Assembly: GCF_900182545.1 (NCBI RefSeq)
Contig: NZ_FXTJ01000005.1
Coordinates: 186,001 to 250,000, forward strand
DNA: 64,000 bases
Reading direction: 5' to 3'
Origin: Geodermatophilus aquaeductus
GTDB taxonomy: Bacteria > Actinomycetota > Actinomycetes > Mycobacteriales > Geodermatophilaceae
Shown here: one piece after another, positions 23,341 through 31,279 of the stretch
Layout: each line of letters opens with the position of its first letter
Position numbering within the stretch: position 1 is the stretch's first letter
The notes under the pieces: model-generated
Told to the model about the DNA's origin: nothing
The model's database searches: none
The model's input: only the letters and a program-made list of their open reading frames with translations
Made by a program: the position numbers and the translations under genes

Positions 23341-24159
23341 TCAGCCGGCGAGCCGGCGGCTCGCGACCTCGAGCCGGTTGGCGATGCTGCCGTCGATGAC
23401 CTCGTCGCCGACGCGCACGACGAGCCCGCCGAGGACCCCGGGGTCGACGGTCACCTGCAGACCGATCGTCCGTCCGTAGATCCGGCCGAGCACGTCGCGC
23501 AGCCGCTGCTCCTGCGCCGCGGTCAGCGCGACCGCCGTCGTCACGTGGGCGACCGACCGGCCACGCCGGGCGGAGGCCGCCTCGGACAGCCGCTCGACAC
23601 GGACCTCCGCGTTACCGACGTGCCGGGCGGTCAGCGAGTTCCGCACCAGCTGCTCGGTGACCGGGCTGACCCGCCCCGACAGCAGCCGGTCGAGCAGCGC
23701 CGCCCGGCCCTCGGCCGGGGCCGCGTCGTCGGACAGGATCCGGGACAGCTGCGGGTCGCCGCCGACGATCCGGCCGAAGCGGAACAGCTCGTCCTCGACG
23801 CCCTCGAGCTCGCCGCGTGCCTCCGCGGCGTCCAGGGACGTGTCGGTGGCGAGCGTCTCGACCGCCTCGACCAGGTCGAGCGGCCGCGACCAGCGCTGCC
23901 GGGCGACGGTCTCGACGAGGTCGACGGCGGCGGCGGAGACGCGGCTGCCGAGGATGCGGCGGGCGAGGCCGGCCCGGTCGGCGGGCTTACCCGCCGGGTC
24001 CGACAGCGCCCGGCGCAGCGAGATCTGCCCGTCGAGCAGCCGCGCGACGGCGAACAGCTCGTCGGCCAGCGCCAGCAGCCCCGGACCCGCGGCGCCGCTG
24101 GTGGTCTCCGCCAGGCGCTCGCGGCTGGCCACGAGCGCCGCCCGGCTGGAGGCGTCCAT
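23341..24159 (-). CDS. atpH: ATP synthase F1 subunit delta
   Basis: 272 residues from ATG 24159, sharing one base with the atpF stop. Delta connects the top of F1 to the b stalk. The C-terminal OSCP-like part carries [24 protein letters not shown] and [21 protein letters not shown]. It is about 90 residues longer than the E. coli subunit, an actinobacterial feature, but not fused to a b domain as in mycobacterial b-delta. Confidence 0.95.
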   Translation of the reverse strand: MDASSRAALVASRERLAETTSGAAGPGLLALADELFAVARLLDGQISLRRALSDPAGKPADRAGLARRILGSRVSAAAVDLVETVARQRWSRPLDLVEAVETLATDTSLDAAEARGELEGVEDELFRFGRIVGGDPQLSRILSDDAAPAEGRAALLDRLLSGRVSPVTEQLVRNSLTARHVGNAEVRVERLSEAASARRGRSVAHVTTAVALTAAQEQRLRDVLGRIYGRTIGLQVTVDPGVLGGLVVRVGDEVIDGSIANRLEVASRRLAG

Positions 24160-24740
24160 CAGCGGTCGCCGCCGGGGACGAACACCGTGCTGCCGGTGCG
24201 GCCGTCGGAGGCACCGCCCCCGGACATGCCGTCGAGCTGGTCGAGGAACCGGTCGACGGTGCCGCGACGGCGGGACTCGTCCTCGAGGGACTCCCCCACC
24301 ACCCGGCCGGCGAGGTCGACGGCGAGTGCGCCGATCTGGCCGCGCAGCTCGTTGATGACCGACTGCCGGTTGGCCGCCAGCTGCTCCTCGCCGCGGGCGA
24401 CGATGCGAGCCGACTCCTCCTGCGCCTGGGTCCGCAGCTCCTCGAGGATCTGCTGCCCCTCGGCACGGGCCTGGTCCCGGATCTGCGCCGCCTCGGTGCG
24501 GGCCTCGGCCAGCTGGGCGCGGTACTGCTCCAGCGCCGCCTTGGCCTCGGCCTGCATGGCCTCCGCCCGCTCGATCCCGCCCTCGATGGCCTCGCGGCGG
24601 GCCCGGAAGACCTGCTCGAAGCGCGGCGCGATGAACCGGAAGAAGACCACCATGACGATCGCGAACGCGATGAAGCCGATGATGATCTCACCGAGCGGCG
24701 GGAGGAGCGGGTTGGCGCTCTCCGCTGCGAGGATGCTCAT
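24159..24740 (-). CDS. atpF: ATP synthase Fo subunit b
   Basis: 193 residues from ATG 24740. One transmembrane helix near the N-terminus (LGEIIIGFIAFAIVMVVFFRFIAPRFEQVF) is followed by a long Ala/Glu/Arg helix (EGGIERAEAMQAEAKAALEQY) that forms the peripheral stalk. A Gly/Ser-rich tail of about 30 residues ends the protein. Only one b gene is present, so the stalk is a homodimer. Confidence 0.95.
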   Translation of the reverse strand: MSILAAESANPLLPPLGEIIIGFIAFAIVMVVFFRFIAPRFEQVFRARREAIEGGIERAEAMQAEAKAALEQYRAQLAEARTEAAQIRDQARAEGQQILEELRTQAQEESARIVARGEEQLAANRQSVINELRGQIGALAVDLAGRVVGESLEDESRRRGTVDRFLDQLDGMSGGGASDGRTGSTVFVPGGDR

Positions 24741-24789
24741 GCTCTCAGTGTCCCTGTCTCAGTCGGGAACCCGCGGCCGGAGGCCCGGA

Positions 24790-25017
24790 TCAGGTGCCGA
24801 AGACGAAGGGGACGACGAAGCCGATCAGCGCCAGCGCCTCGGAGAGGGCGAACCCGAGGAAGGCGTAGGTCCGGGTCAGGCCGGCCGACTCGGGCTGGCG
24901 CGCGGTGGCCTGGATGTAGGCCGCCCACACGATGCCGACGCCGATGCCCGGGCCGATGGCGGCCAGGCCGTAGCCCACGGAGCCGATGCTGCCGGTGAGC
25001 TCAGCGAGAAGATCCAT
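24790..25017 (-). CDS. atpE: ATP synthase Fo subunit c
   Basis: 75 residues from ATG 25017: two transmembrane helices joined by the polar loop ARQPE. Glu60 in FALSEALALIG is the proton-binding carboxylate and GPGIGVGI is the glycine-rich helix 1 packing motif. No sodium-site signature is seen, so proton coupling is expected. A hairpin 25 bp upstream (25042-25061) sits between atpB and this gene, whose product is needed in many copies. Confidence 0.97.
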   Translation of the reverse strand: MDLLAELTGSIGSVGYGLAAIGPGIGVGIVWAAYIQATARQPESAGLTRTYAFLGFALSEALALIGFVVPFVFGT

Positions 25018-25041
25018 GACGGGGTGTTCCTCCTGTGTCGT

Positions 25042-25061
25042 CGCCCGGTGTCCTCCGGGCG
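25042..25061 (-). promoter_or_regulatory. intercistronic hairpin before atpE
   Basis: Perfect 7-bp stem (CGCCCGG with CCGGGCG, loop of 6) in the 95-bp atpB-atpE gap. It could protect or define the 5' end of an atpE-containing mRNA, as intercistronic structures do in other atp operons. Role inferred. Confidence 0.35.
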
Positions 25062-25112
25062 GCTTGCGGGGGTCTTGGGGTGGTGCGATCCGGGTGCTGC
25101 GCGGTCAGGCCG

Positions 25113-25943
25113 TCAGTGCTCGGCCTCGATCGAGCCGTTGAGGTAGGTCCCCATCAGTACGGTGAAGACGTAGGCCTGCAGGAAGATGACCAGCAGCTCG
25201 AAGAAGGTCATGACGATGGCCATGAGCGCCGAGATGGGCCCGAAGACGATCGAGAAGTTGTCCCGGCTGAAGAGGTAGACCGCGCCGAGGGAGAAGACCA
25301 CCAGCAGCATGTGGCCGGCGAACATGTTGGCGAAGAGTCGGACGGCCAGGGTGAACGGCCGGACGATGAAGTTCTGCAGGATCTCGATGGGCGTGACGAG
25401 GATGTACATCGGCTTGGGCACGCCGGGCAGGAACAGGATGTCCTTGAAGTAGCGGCCGGCGCCCTGCTCGCGGATGCCGATGTAGATGTAGAGCACCCAG
25501 CAGATCGCTGCGAGGACCAGCGGGAACGCGAACTTCGACATGGGCGAGATCTGCGCCAGCGGCAGGATCGACATGAAGTTGTTCGCGAGGATGAAGAAGA
25601 ACAGCGACGCGAGGAACGGCGCGAAGGGCAGGCCCCTCGGGCCGACGACGTCGCGGGCGATGCCGTCGCGGACGAGGGAGTAGCCGCTCTCGCCGACGAA
25701 CTGCAGCTTGCCCGGGACGATCTGCGGCTTGCGGACCGTCATGACCATGAAGACCAGCATCGCGAGCGTGGCGAACCACAGGCCCAGCGTGATGCGGGTG
25801 ATGGCGAAGTCGACGCCCAGCAGGGAGAACTCGGCGATCGGCTCGGGGTAGAACTCGCTCAGGCCGGGGGCCTGGAAGCCGTCTCCGGCGCCACCACCCT
25901 CGGCGGCGAGCACGTCCACGAGCGCGAGGGCGCTGGAGGTCAC
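25113..25943 (-). CDS. atpB: ATP synthase Fo subunit a
   Basis: 276 residues from GTG 25943, which overlaps the previous stop as GTGA; upstream frame extension is not supported. Five to six transmembrane segments are visible. The proton-channel helix has FTLAVRLFANMFAGHMLLVV with the essential Arg, and the last helices carry FFELLVIFLQAYVFTVLMGTYL. Forms the stator half-channels facing the c-ring. Confidence 0.95.
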   Translation of the reverse strand: MTSSALALVDVLAAEGGGAGDGFQAPGLSEFYPEPIAEFSLLGVDFAITRITLGLWFATLAMLVFMVMTVRKPQIVPGKLQFVGESGYSLVRDGIARDVVGPRGLPFAPFLASLFFFILANNFMSILPLAQISPMSKFAFPLVLAAICWVLYIYIGIREQGAGRYFKDILFLPGVPKPMYILVTPIEILQNFIVRPFTLAVRLFANMFAGHMLLVVFSLGAVYLFSRDNFSIVFGPISALMAIVMTFFELLVIFLQAYVFTVLMGTYLNGSIEAEH

Positions 25944-26266
25944 CGTTGTCCCTTCTGCGTCCTGGGCCGGCTCCGTCGTCCGCCCGGGGTCTTGCCGTTG
26001 TCCTGTGCCCCCGGTGCTGGGGGCAGACCGCCGTACCGCTTGACGACCAGGTAGATCGCCACCGAGATGCCCAGGAGGATCCCGACCGGCAGGAACACCC
26101 GCGTGTCCAGCCACCGGTCCAGCAACCACCCGGCTCCGCCCCACACGGCCATCCCGGAGATCATCGTGCCGATGACCGCGTAGCCGGTCTCGGCACCACT
26201 GCCCTGAGGGGCTGCCCGCGCAGGTCGGGGCCGGGGCTCCCCACGGATGGGGTCGTCCTCGGCCAT
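25940..26266 (-). CDS. AtpZ/AtpI-family membrane protein
   Basis: 108 residues from ATG 26266. Two transmembrane helices (VIGTMISGMAVWGGAGWLLDRW and VFLPVGILLGISVAIYLVV) separated by WLDTR match the AtpZ/AtpI family, small proteins encoded at the head of atp operons that help c-ring assembly or cation transport. The stop overlaps the atpB start by 4 bp, so it is translationally coupled to the synthase. Confidence 0.8.
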   Translation of the reverse strand: MAEDDPIRGEPRPRPARAAPQGSGAETGYAVIGTMISGMAVWGGAGWLLDRWLDTRVFLPVGILLGISVAIYLVVKRYGGLPPAPGAQDNGKTPGGRRSRPRTQKGQR

Positions 26267-26279
26267 CGCGGCGACACTA

Positions 26280-26756
26280 TCAGCCGCGTGTCGCGGTCCC
26301 GCCCGGTGCCGGGGGGACCGTCGCCTGACCGGGTGGTGAGGGCGGGGTCACGTAGTAGATCGGGCGGGTCCACACCCACCGCAGCTGGACGCCGCTCCAC
26401 AGCAGGGCGCCGACGATCACCGACCAGGCGAGGGTCAGCCGGTCGAGCCAGGCGTCCTCCGGCAGGGCGTTGAGGATGCCGAAGAGCACGACGGCCTTGA
26501 CGAAGAAGGTGCCCAGAGCCGCAGGCAGGGTGAAGGTGTCGTTGATCCGCCCCGCCCAGGCGATGACCACGCCGGAGACGACGAAGAACGCCGTCACCAC
26601 CAGAGCGCCGACCAGGACGCCCACGGCGTCGGCCCAGCCGGCCACCAGCCCGGCGACGAGAGCGGCGACGACGGCCACGGTGCCGGTGACCAGCGCGCCG
26701 ACCCTGAGGAAGGACAGGTCCCAGGGGACCTGCGTCCCCGGCTGCGGGGCGCTCAC
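26280..26756 (-). CDS. AtpI-like membrane protein
   Basis: 158 residues, with four predicted transmembrane helices (VGALVTGTVAVVAALVAGLVAG, VGVLVGALVVTAFFVVSGVVIAW, LGTFFVKAVVLFGILNALP, TLAWSVIVGALLWSGVQL). Position and topology match the ATP synthase protein I homologue preceding atpB in actinobacteria (Rv1303-like). It overlaps the stop of wecA by 4 bp. C-terminal tail is Pro-rich. Confidence 0.75.
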   Translation of the reverse strand: MSAPQPGTQVPWDLSFLRVGALVTGTVAVVAALVAGLVAGWADAVGVLVGALVVTAFFVVSGVVIAWAGRINDTFTLPAALGTFFVKAVVLFGILNALPEDAWLDRLTLAWSVIVGALLWSGVQLRWVWTRPIYYVTPPSPPGQATVPPAPGGTATRG

Positions 26757-28054
26757 TGCAGCCCCCGGCCGACGCCGGCCGCGCGCGGGGTGGCCGTTCC
26801 GGACGCCGGCGCCGACGGCACGGGGGCGCTCGCCGGCACGGTGGCCGCCGTCGCCCCCGCGGGGCGGCCGGTCGAGCGGTGGGCCCGGGCGGTCGGGTGG
26901 GCGGCGCGGCTGCGCCGGCGCTGCGCGGCGATCTCGGCCGCGCGGGCCTCACGGGCGGCACGACGGGCGTGCGGCCCCAGGACGACGACGACACCCACGA
27001 CGAGCAGCACCCCGATCACGACGAGCAGCTCGACCGTCCCGCCGGTGACCGAGAGGGCCACCGCACCGAAGGACAGGAGAGCCGCCCAGAAGTACATGGT
27101 CAGCACCGCCCGGCGGTGCGAGTGCCCGATGGACAGCAGCCGGTGGTGCAGGTGCATCTTGTCCGGTGAGAACGGCGACTGCCCACGGCGGGTCCGCCGG
27201 ATCACCGCCAGGAGCAGGTCGACGAACGGGATGAAGAGCACCGCGATCGGCACCAGCAGCGGCAGTGCGAGGGGCAGCAGGCTGGCGGCGGAGTCGAAGG
27301 ACTGGGCGTCGACACGGCCGGTGGCGCTCACCGCGGCGGCCGACAGCATGAGGCCCACGAGCATCGACCCCGAGTCACCCATGAAGATCCGCGCCGGGCT
27401 GAAGTTGTGCGGCAGGAAGCCGAGGCAGGCCCCGGCGAGCACGGCGGTGATCAGGGCCGGGGCGCTGGCCACCTCGTCGTAGCCGACGCGACTGAGGTTG
27501 TAGCTGTAGGCGAAGAAGGCCAGTGCGGCGATGGCCGAGACGCCCGCGGCCAGGCCGTCGAGGCCGTCGATGAAGTTGAGCGCGTTGACCACCAGCACGG
27601 TCAGCAGGATGGTCAGCGGCACGCCGACGTCCGGGCCGAAGGAGATGGTCCCGATGTCGGCGAAGGGCAGGAAGAGGAACGCCAACTGGACGCCGAGCAG
27701 CACCATGACGCCGGCCGCGGCGATCTGGCCGGTGAGCTTGGTGAGCGCGTCGAGGCCGAACTTGTCGTCGAGGACGCCGAGCAGGCAGATCAGGCCGCCG
27801 GCGACCAGCACCGCGGCGGTCTGCGAGTCGTCGAAGGTGCGCTGCAGCGCCGGCAGGCGGGTGGCCACCATCACGGCCGCCGCCACCCCGAGGTACATCG
27901 CCACGCCCCCACCGCGAGGTGTGGGGATGACGTGCACGTCGCGCTCGCGGGGCGCGGCCATCATGCGCAGCCGCACCGCCGCGATCCGCACGACCGGGGT
28001 GGCCAGGAAGGTGACCAGGGCCGCGGTGAGCAGGACGACGGCGTACTCGCGCAC
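26753..28054 (-). CDS. wecA: undecaprenyl/decaprenyl-phosphate GlcNAc-1-phosphate transferase
   Basis: 433 residues from GTG 28054. A MraY/WecA-type polytopic membrane enzyme with about 11 helices. Signatures are PTPRGGGVAMYLG, the metal-binding LLGVLDDKFGLDALTK, NFIDGLDGLAAG and ARIFMGDSGSMLVG. It transfers GlcNAc-1-phosphate from UDP-GlcNAc to polyprenyl phosphate, starting cell-wall linkage or teichoic-type polymer synthesis. In mycobacteria the orthologue (rfe/wecA) occupies the same place before the atp operon. The C-terminal 60 residues are a basic, Ala/Pro-rich tail. Confidence 0.92.
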   Translation of the reverse strand: MREYAVVLLTAALVTFLATPVVRIAAVRLRMMAAPRERDVHVIPTPRGGGVAMYLGVAAAVMVATRLPALQRTFDDSQTAAVLVAGGLICLLGVLDDKFGLDALTKLTGQIAAAGVMVLLGVQLAFLFLPFADIGTISFGPDVGVPLTILLTVLVVNALNFIDGLDGLAAGVSAIAALAFFAYSYNLSRVGYDEVASAPALITAVLAGACLGFLPHNFSPARIFMGDSGSMLVGLMLSAAAVSATGRVDAQSFDSAASLLPLALPLLVPIAVLFIPFVDLLLAVIRRTRRGQSPFSPDKMHLHHRLLSIGHSHRRAVLTMYFWAALLSFGAVALSVTGGTVELLVVIGVLLVVGVVVVLGPHARRAAREARAAEIAAQRRRSRAAHPTARAHRSTGRPAGATAATVPASAPVPSAPASGTATPRAAGVGRGLQ

Positions 28055-28215
28055 GGCTCAGCCCTGGTGGGGACCGCGCCGGGTGCCGGCCGGGCGCGCG
28101 GCAGGCGTGCTCATCGCGGTGCTCCCGGGAGGCGAGACGACAGGGCGGACGGGGCTGGCGGTACCCCCCACGGTATCCCGCAGTCCCCCGGGGCAGCGGG
28201 ACCTGGACGGCTCCC

Positions 28216-28857
28216 CTAGTCGGTCGTCTCGGGGACGACCTCGCGCAGCCGCTCCACGGGGACGGCGCCCACGCGCAGCACCCGGGGCACCGGGCCGGTG
28301 CAGTCGACGATCGTGCTGGCCGCCGATCCGGCCCGCGCGCCGCCGTCGAGGACCACCGCGGCGTGCTCGCCGAGCTGCGCGCTCGCCTCCTCCGCGCTGG
28401 TGGCGGCGGGCCGCCCGGAGCGGTTTGCGCTGCTGACCGCCAGCGGGCCGGTGCGGCGCAGCAGGGCCCGGGCGACGTCGTCGTCGGGGAGGCGGACGGC
28501 GACGGTCCCCTCGGCGTCGCCGAGGTCCCAGGCCAGCGACGGCGCGTGCTCGATGACGAGGGTGAGGCCGCCGGGCCAGAAGGCCTCGGCCAGCCGCTGC
28601 GCCACCCGCGGCACGCTCATCGTCAGGCCGGCCAGCGTGGAGGCCTCGCCGACGAGCACGGGCACCGGCATCGCGCGGCCGCGGTTCTTCGCCGCCAGCA
28701 GCCCGGCGACGGCCGCGGGCGAGAAGGCGTCGGCGGCCACGCCGTAGACGGTGTCGGTGGGGAGGAGCACGAGCTCGCCGCGGGAGATCGCCGCGGCGGC
28801 GGCGGCGAGACCCGCCGCCAGCTGCTCGGGGTCGGTGCAGTCGTAGAGGTCGGCCAC
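28216..28857 (-). CDS. tsaC: L-threonylcarbamoyladenylate synthase
   Basis: 213 residues from GTG 28857. YrdC/Sua5 fold motifs: [49 protein letters not shown] and [22 protein letters not shown]. It makes threonylcarbamoyl-AMP from threonine, bicarbonate and ATP for the t6A modification at position 37 of ANN-decoding tRNAs. Lacks the C-terminal Sua5 domain. It follows prmC by 6 bp and is probably co-transcribed with it. Confidence 0.93.
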   Translation of the reverse strand: MADLYDCTDPEQLAAGLAAAAAAISRGELVLLPTDTVYGVAADAFSPAAVAGLLAAKNRGRAMPVPVLVGEASTLAGLTMSVPRVAQRLAEAFWPGGLTLVIEHAPSLAWDLGDAEGTVAVRLPDDDVARALLRRTGPLAVSSANRSGRPAATSAEEASAQLGEHAAVVLDGGARAGSAASTIVDCTGPVPRVLRVGAVPVERLREVVPETTD

Positions 28858-28863
28858 GGCCGG

Positions 28864-29727
28864 TCAGTCTCGCGCGCTCCGGCGGGCGGTCGTGAAGCGG
28901 GGGCGCCCGACGAGGTCCGGGTGGTCGGCGACGTCGGTGAAGTCCCCGGTGCCGCGCACCAGTGCGGGCAGCGCGCTGCCCTGCTGGTCGGCGTGCTCGA
29001 TGCCGAGCGCACCGCCGGGGCGCAGCAGCCGGGCCGCCGTCGTCAGCAGCCCGCGGACGACGTCGAGGCCGTCGGGACCGCCCCAGAGCGCGAGCGGCGG
29101 GTCGTGGTCGGCGACCTCGCGCGGCACCCGGGCGCCGTCGGGGACGTAGGGCGGGTTGGAGACGACGAGGTCGACGGTGCCGTCGAGGTCGCGCAGCAGC
29201 GCGGGGTCGGTCATGTCGCCGGTCAGCACCGTCACCGCGCGGTCGCCGGCGGCCGCGCGGAGGGCGGCGTTGTGCCGCGTCCACTCGACGGCCTGCGGGT
29301 CGCGCTCGACGGCGGTGACCCGGGCGCCGGGGTGCTCGTGCGCCAGGGACAACGCGATCGCGCCCGACCCGGCACCCAGGTCGACGACGACCGGCTCGTC
29401 GACGCCGGTCAGCTGCGCCAGCGCCCACTCGACGAGCTGCTCGGTCTCCGGCCGGGGCACGAACACGCCCGGGCCGACCGCCAGCTCGAGGTGGCGGAAC
29501 GGCGCCCGGCCGGTGAGGTGCTGCAGCGGGACCCGCTCGGCGCGCTGGTCGAGCAGCGCGGCGAAGCGGTCCGCGGCCGCGTCGTCGACGTCGTCGCGGG
29601 TGAGCAGGGCCGTGCGCGCGACGCCGAGCACGTGGGCGAGCAGCAGCTCGGCGTCGACCCGCGGTGACTCGACGCCGGCCTCGGCGAGCCGGCGGGCCGC
29701 GCCGGCGAGCAGCGTGCGGGTGTTCAG
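28864..29727 (-). CDS. prmC: peptide chain release factor N5-glutamine methyltransferase
   Basis: 287 residues. Family parts are the N-terminal helical domain ([22 protein letters not shown]), [15 protein letters not shown], the SAM loop [16 protein letters not shown] and the catalytic [11 protein letters not shown]. It methylates the GGQ glutamine of release factors. The start is a problem: no ATG, GTG or TTG in frame precedes the conserved N-terminus, and the best placed codon is CTG 29727, which overlaps the prfA TGA as CTGA. I have used that CTG; reinitiation coupled to prfA termination is inferred. Confidence 0.85.
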   Translation of the reverse strand: MNTRTLLAGAARRLAEAGVESPRVDAELLLAHVLGVARTALLTRDDVDDAAADRFAALLDQRAERVPLQHLTGRAPFRHLELAVGPGVFVPRPETEQLVEWALAQLTGVDEPVVVDLGAGSGAIALSLAHEHPGARVTAVERDPQAVEWTRHNAALRAAAGDRAVTVLTGDMTDPALLRDLDGTVDLVVSNPPYVPDGARVPREVADHDPPLALWGGPDGLDVVRGLLTTAARLLRPGGALGIEHADQQGSALPALVRGTGDFTDVADHPDLVGRPRFTTARRSARD

Positions 29728-30800
29728 GAGCCGGCCGCCAGCAGCTCGGCGGTGTGCGCGCGGGTGAGCGCGTCGAGGACCGGGTCGAGCTCGCCGTCGA
29801 GGACGGCGTCGAGGTTGTGCGCCTTGAAGCCGACCCGGTGGTCGGAGATGCGGCTCTCCGGGAAGTTGTAGGTGCGCACCCGCTCGCTGCGGTCGACGGT
29901 GCGGACCTGGCTGCGCCGCTGGTCGCTGGCGGTGGCCGCGGCCTCCTCGCGGGCGGCGGCCAGCAGCCGGGAGCGCAGCACGCGCAGCGCCGACTCGCGG
30001 TTCTGCAGCTGGCTCTTCTCGTTCTGCGAGCTGACCACGATGCCGGTGGGCAGGTGGGTGATGCGGACGGCGGAGTCGGTGGTGTTCACGCTCTGCCCGC
30101 CGGGGCCGCTGGAGCGGAAGACGTCGATGCGCAGGTCGTTCGGGTCGACGGTGACGTCGACGTCCTCGGCCTCGGGCAGCACCAGGACGCCGACGGCGGA
30201 GGTGTGGATGCGGCCCTGCGACTCGGTGACCGGCACGCGCTGGACGCGGTGCACGCCGCCCTCGAACTTCAGCCGCGACCAGATGCCCTCGTCGGTGCGC
30301 GACTTCACCGCGATCGACACGTCCTTGTAGCCGCCGAGCTCCGCGGGGACGGCGTCGAGCACCTCGGTGGCCCAGCCGCGGCGCTCGGCGTAGCGCAGGT
30401 ACATGCGCAGCAGGTCGCCGGCGAACAGCGCCGACTCCGCGCCGCCCTCCCCCGCCTTGATCTCGAGGATGACGTCCTTGTCGTCGTCGGGGTCCTTGGG
30501 CAGCAGCTGCTCGTGCAGGCGGTCGCTGAGCTCGTCGATCCGCGTCTCGAGCCCGCGCGCCTCCTCGGCGAAGGACGCGTCCTCGGCGGCGAGCTCGCGG
30601 GCGGCGGCGAGGTCGTCCCGGGCGGCGTCGAGGGCGCGGGCGGTCTCGACCACCGGCGCGAGTTGGGCGTAGCGGCGGCCGAGCCGGCGGGCGCGGGCGG
30701 TGTCGGTGTGCACCGCGGGGTCGGCCAGCTCGGTCTCGAGCGCGGCGTGCTCCTCGAGCAGCCCGCTCAGCCGGTCGGGAGCGGCGTCGCTGCTCGTCAT
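29724..30800 (-). CDS. prfA: peptide chain release factor 1
   Basis: 358 residues from ATG 30800. RF1 identity comes from the codon-recognition tripeptide PVT in [19 protein letters not shown] (RF2 has SPF) and the peptidyl-hydrolysis loop [19 protein letters not shown]. It reads UAA and UAG. A perfect 18-bp terminator lies between this gene and rpmE upstream, so prfA probably starts a new transcript continuing into prmC and tsaC. Confidence 0.97.
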   Translation of the reverse strand: MTSSDAAPDRLSGLLEEHAALETELADPAVHTDTARARRLGRRYAQLAPVVETARALDAARDDLAAARELAAEDASFAEEARGLETRIDELSDRLHEQLLPKDPDDDKDVILEIKAGEGGAESALFAGDLLRMYLRYAERRGWATEVLDAVPAELGGYKDVSIAVKSRTDEGIWSRLKFEGGVHRVQRVPVTESQGRIHTSAVGVLVLPEAEDVDVTVDPNDLRIDVFRSSGPGGQSVNTTDSAVRITHLPTGIVVSSQNEKSQLQNRESALRVLRSRLLAAAREEAAATASDQRRSQVRTVDRSERVRTYNFPESRISDHRVGFKAHNLDAVLDGELDPVLDALTRAHTAELLAAGS

Positions 30801-30861
30801 CGCTGCCTCCTGGCGTGCGCGGCAGAAATGGCCATTTCCGCCGGGGTGGGTCCGGACACGA

Positions 30862-30902
30862 CGACGGCGCCCGTCCCACGCGAGGTGGGACGGGCGCCGT
30901 CG
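30862..30902. terminator. intrinsic terminator after rpmE
   Basis: Perfect 18-bp stem (30862-30879 with 30885-30902), loop GCGAG, 7 bp past the rpmE stop. It separates rpmE from prfA. Confidence 0.85.
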
Positions 30903-30908
30903 GGGGTG

Positions 30909-31133
30909 CTACTTGCCGGCGGTCGCGCCGCGCTTGCCGAACCGCTTCTCGAAGCGGGCCACGCGGCCACCGGTGTCGAGGATCCGCTGCTTGCCCGTGT
31001 AGAACGGGTGGCAGGCGGAGCAGGTCTCCACGGTCAGCGTGCCGCCGGGGGCGGTGCTGCGGGTGGTGAAGGTGTTCCCACACCCACAGGTGACCGTGGT
31101 GGTGTGGTACTCGGGGTGGATACCGGGCTTCAT
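30909..31133 (-). CDS. rpmE: 50S ribosomal protein L31, zinc-binding form
   Basis: 74 residues from ATG 31133. The zinc ribbon is intact with CGCGNTF and [10 protein letters not shown], so this is the C+ paralogue; the zinc-free C- form would be elsewhere. It lies between rho and prfA as in other actinobacteria and is followed by a strong terminator. Confidence 0.97.
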   Translation of the reverse strand: MKPGIHPEYHTTTVTCGCGNTFTTRSTAPGGTLTVETCSACHPFYTGKQRILDTGGRVARFEKRFGKRGATAGK

Positions 31134-31220
31134 GATGCGGGGCCTCTTCCGGGGACGTCTCGGTGCTGTCTGGCTGAACGCCGGCGGCCGGCCGGTCATT
31201 CCGGCCGCCAGCGCGGGGCT

Positions 31221-31246
31221 CGGCCGACCAGTATCCCTGGTGGCCG
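31221..31246. terminator. candidate rho terminator
   Basis: Stem CGGCC-ACCAG with CTGGT-GGCCG, one bulged G, loop TATCC, in the 146-bp gap between the rho stop and the rpmE start. No T-run. A terminator or mRNA 3' structure is likely. Confidence 0.4.
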
Positions 31247-31279
31247 GGCCCCGCCGCCGGACGGGTGGCTCGGGGGTGC

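Noticed and set aside
29900-31083. Extending prmC upstream through prfA to a much longer protein
   Set aside because: Upstream translation is an Arg-rich shadow of prfA and rpmE; PrmC homology starts at the prfA stop.
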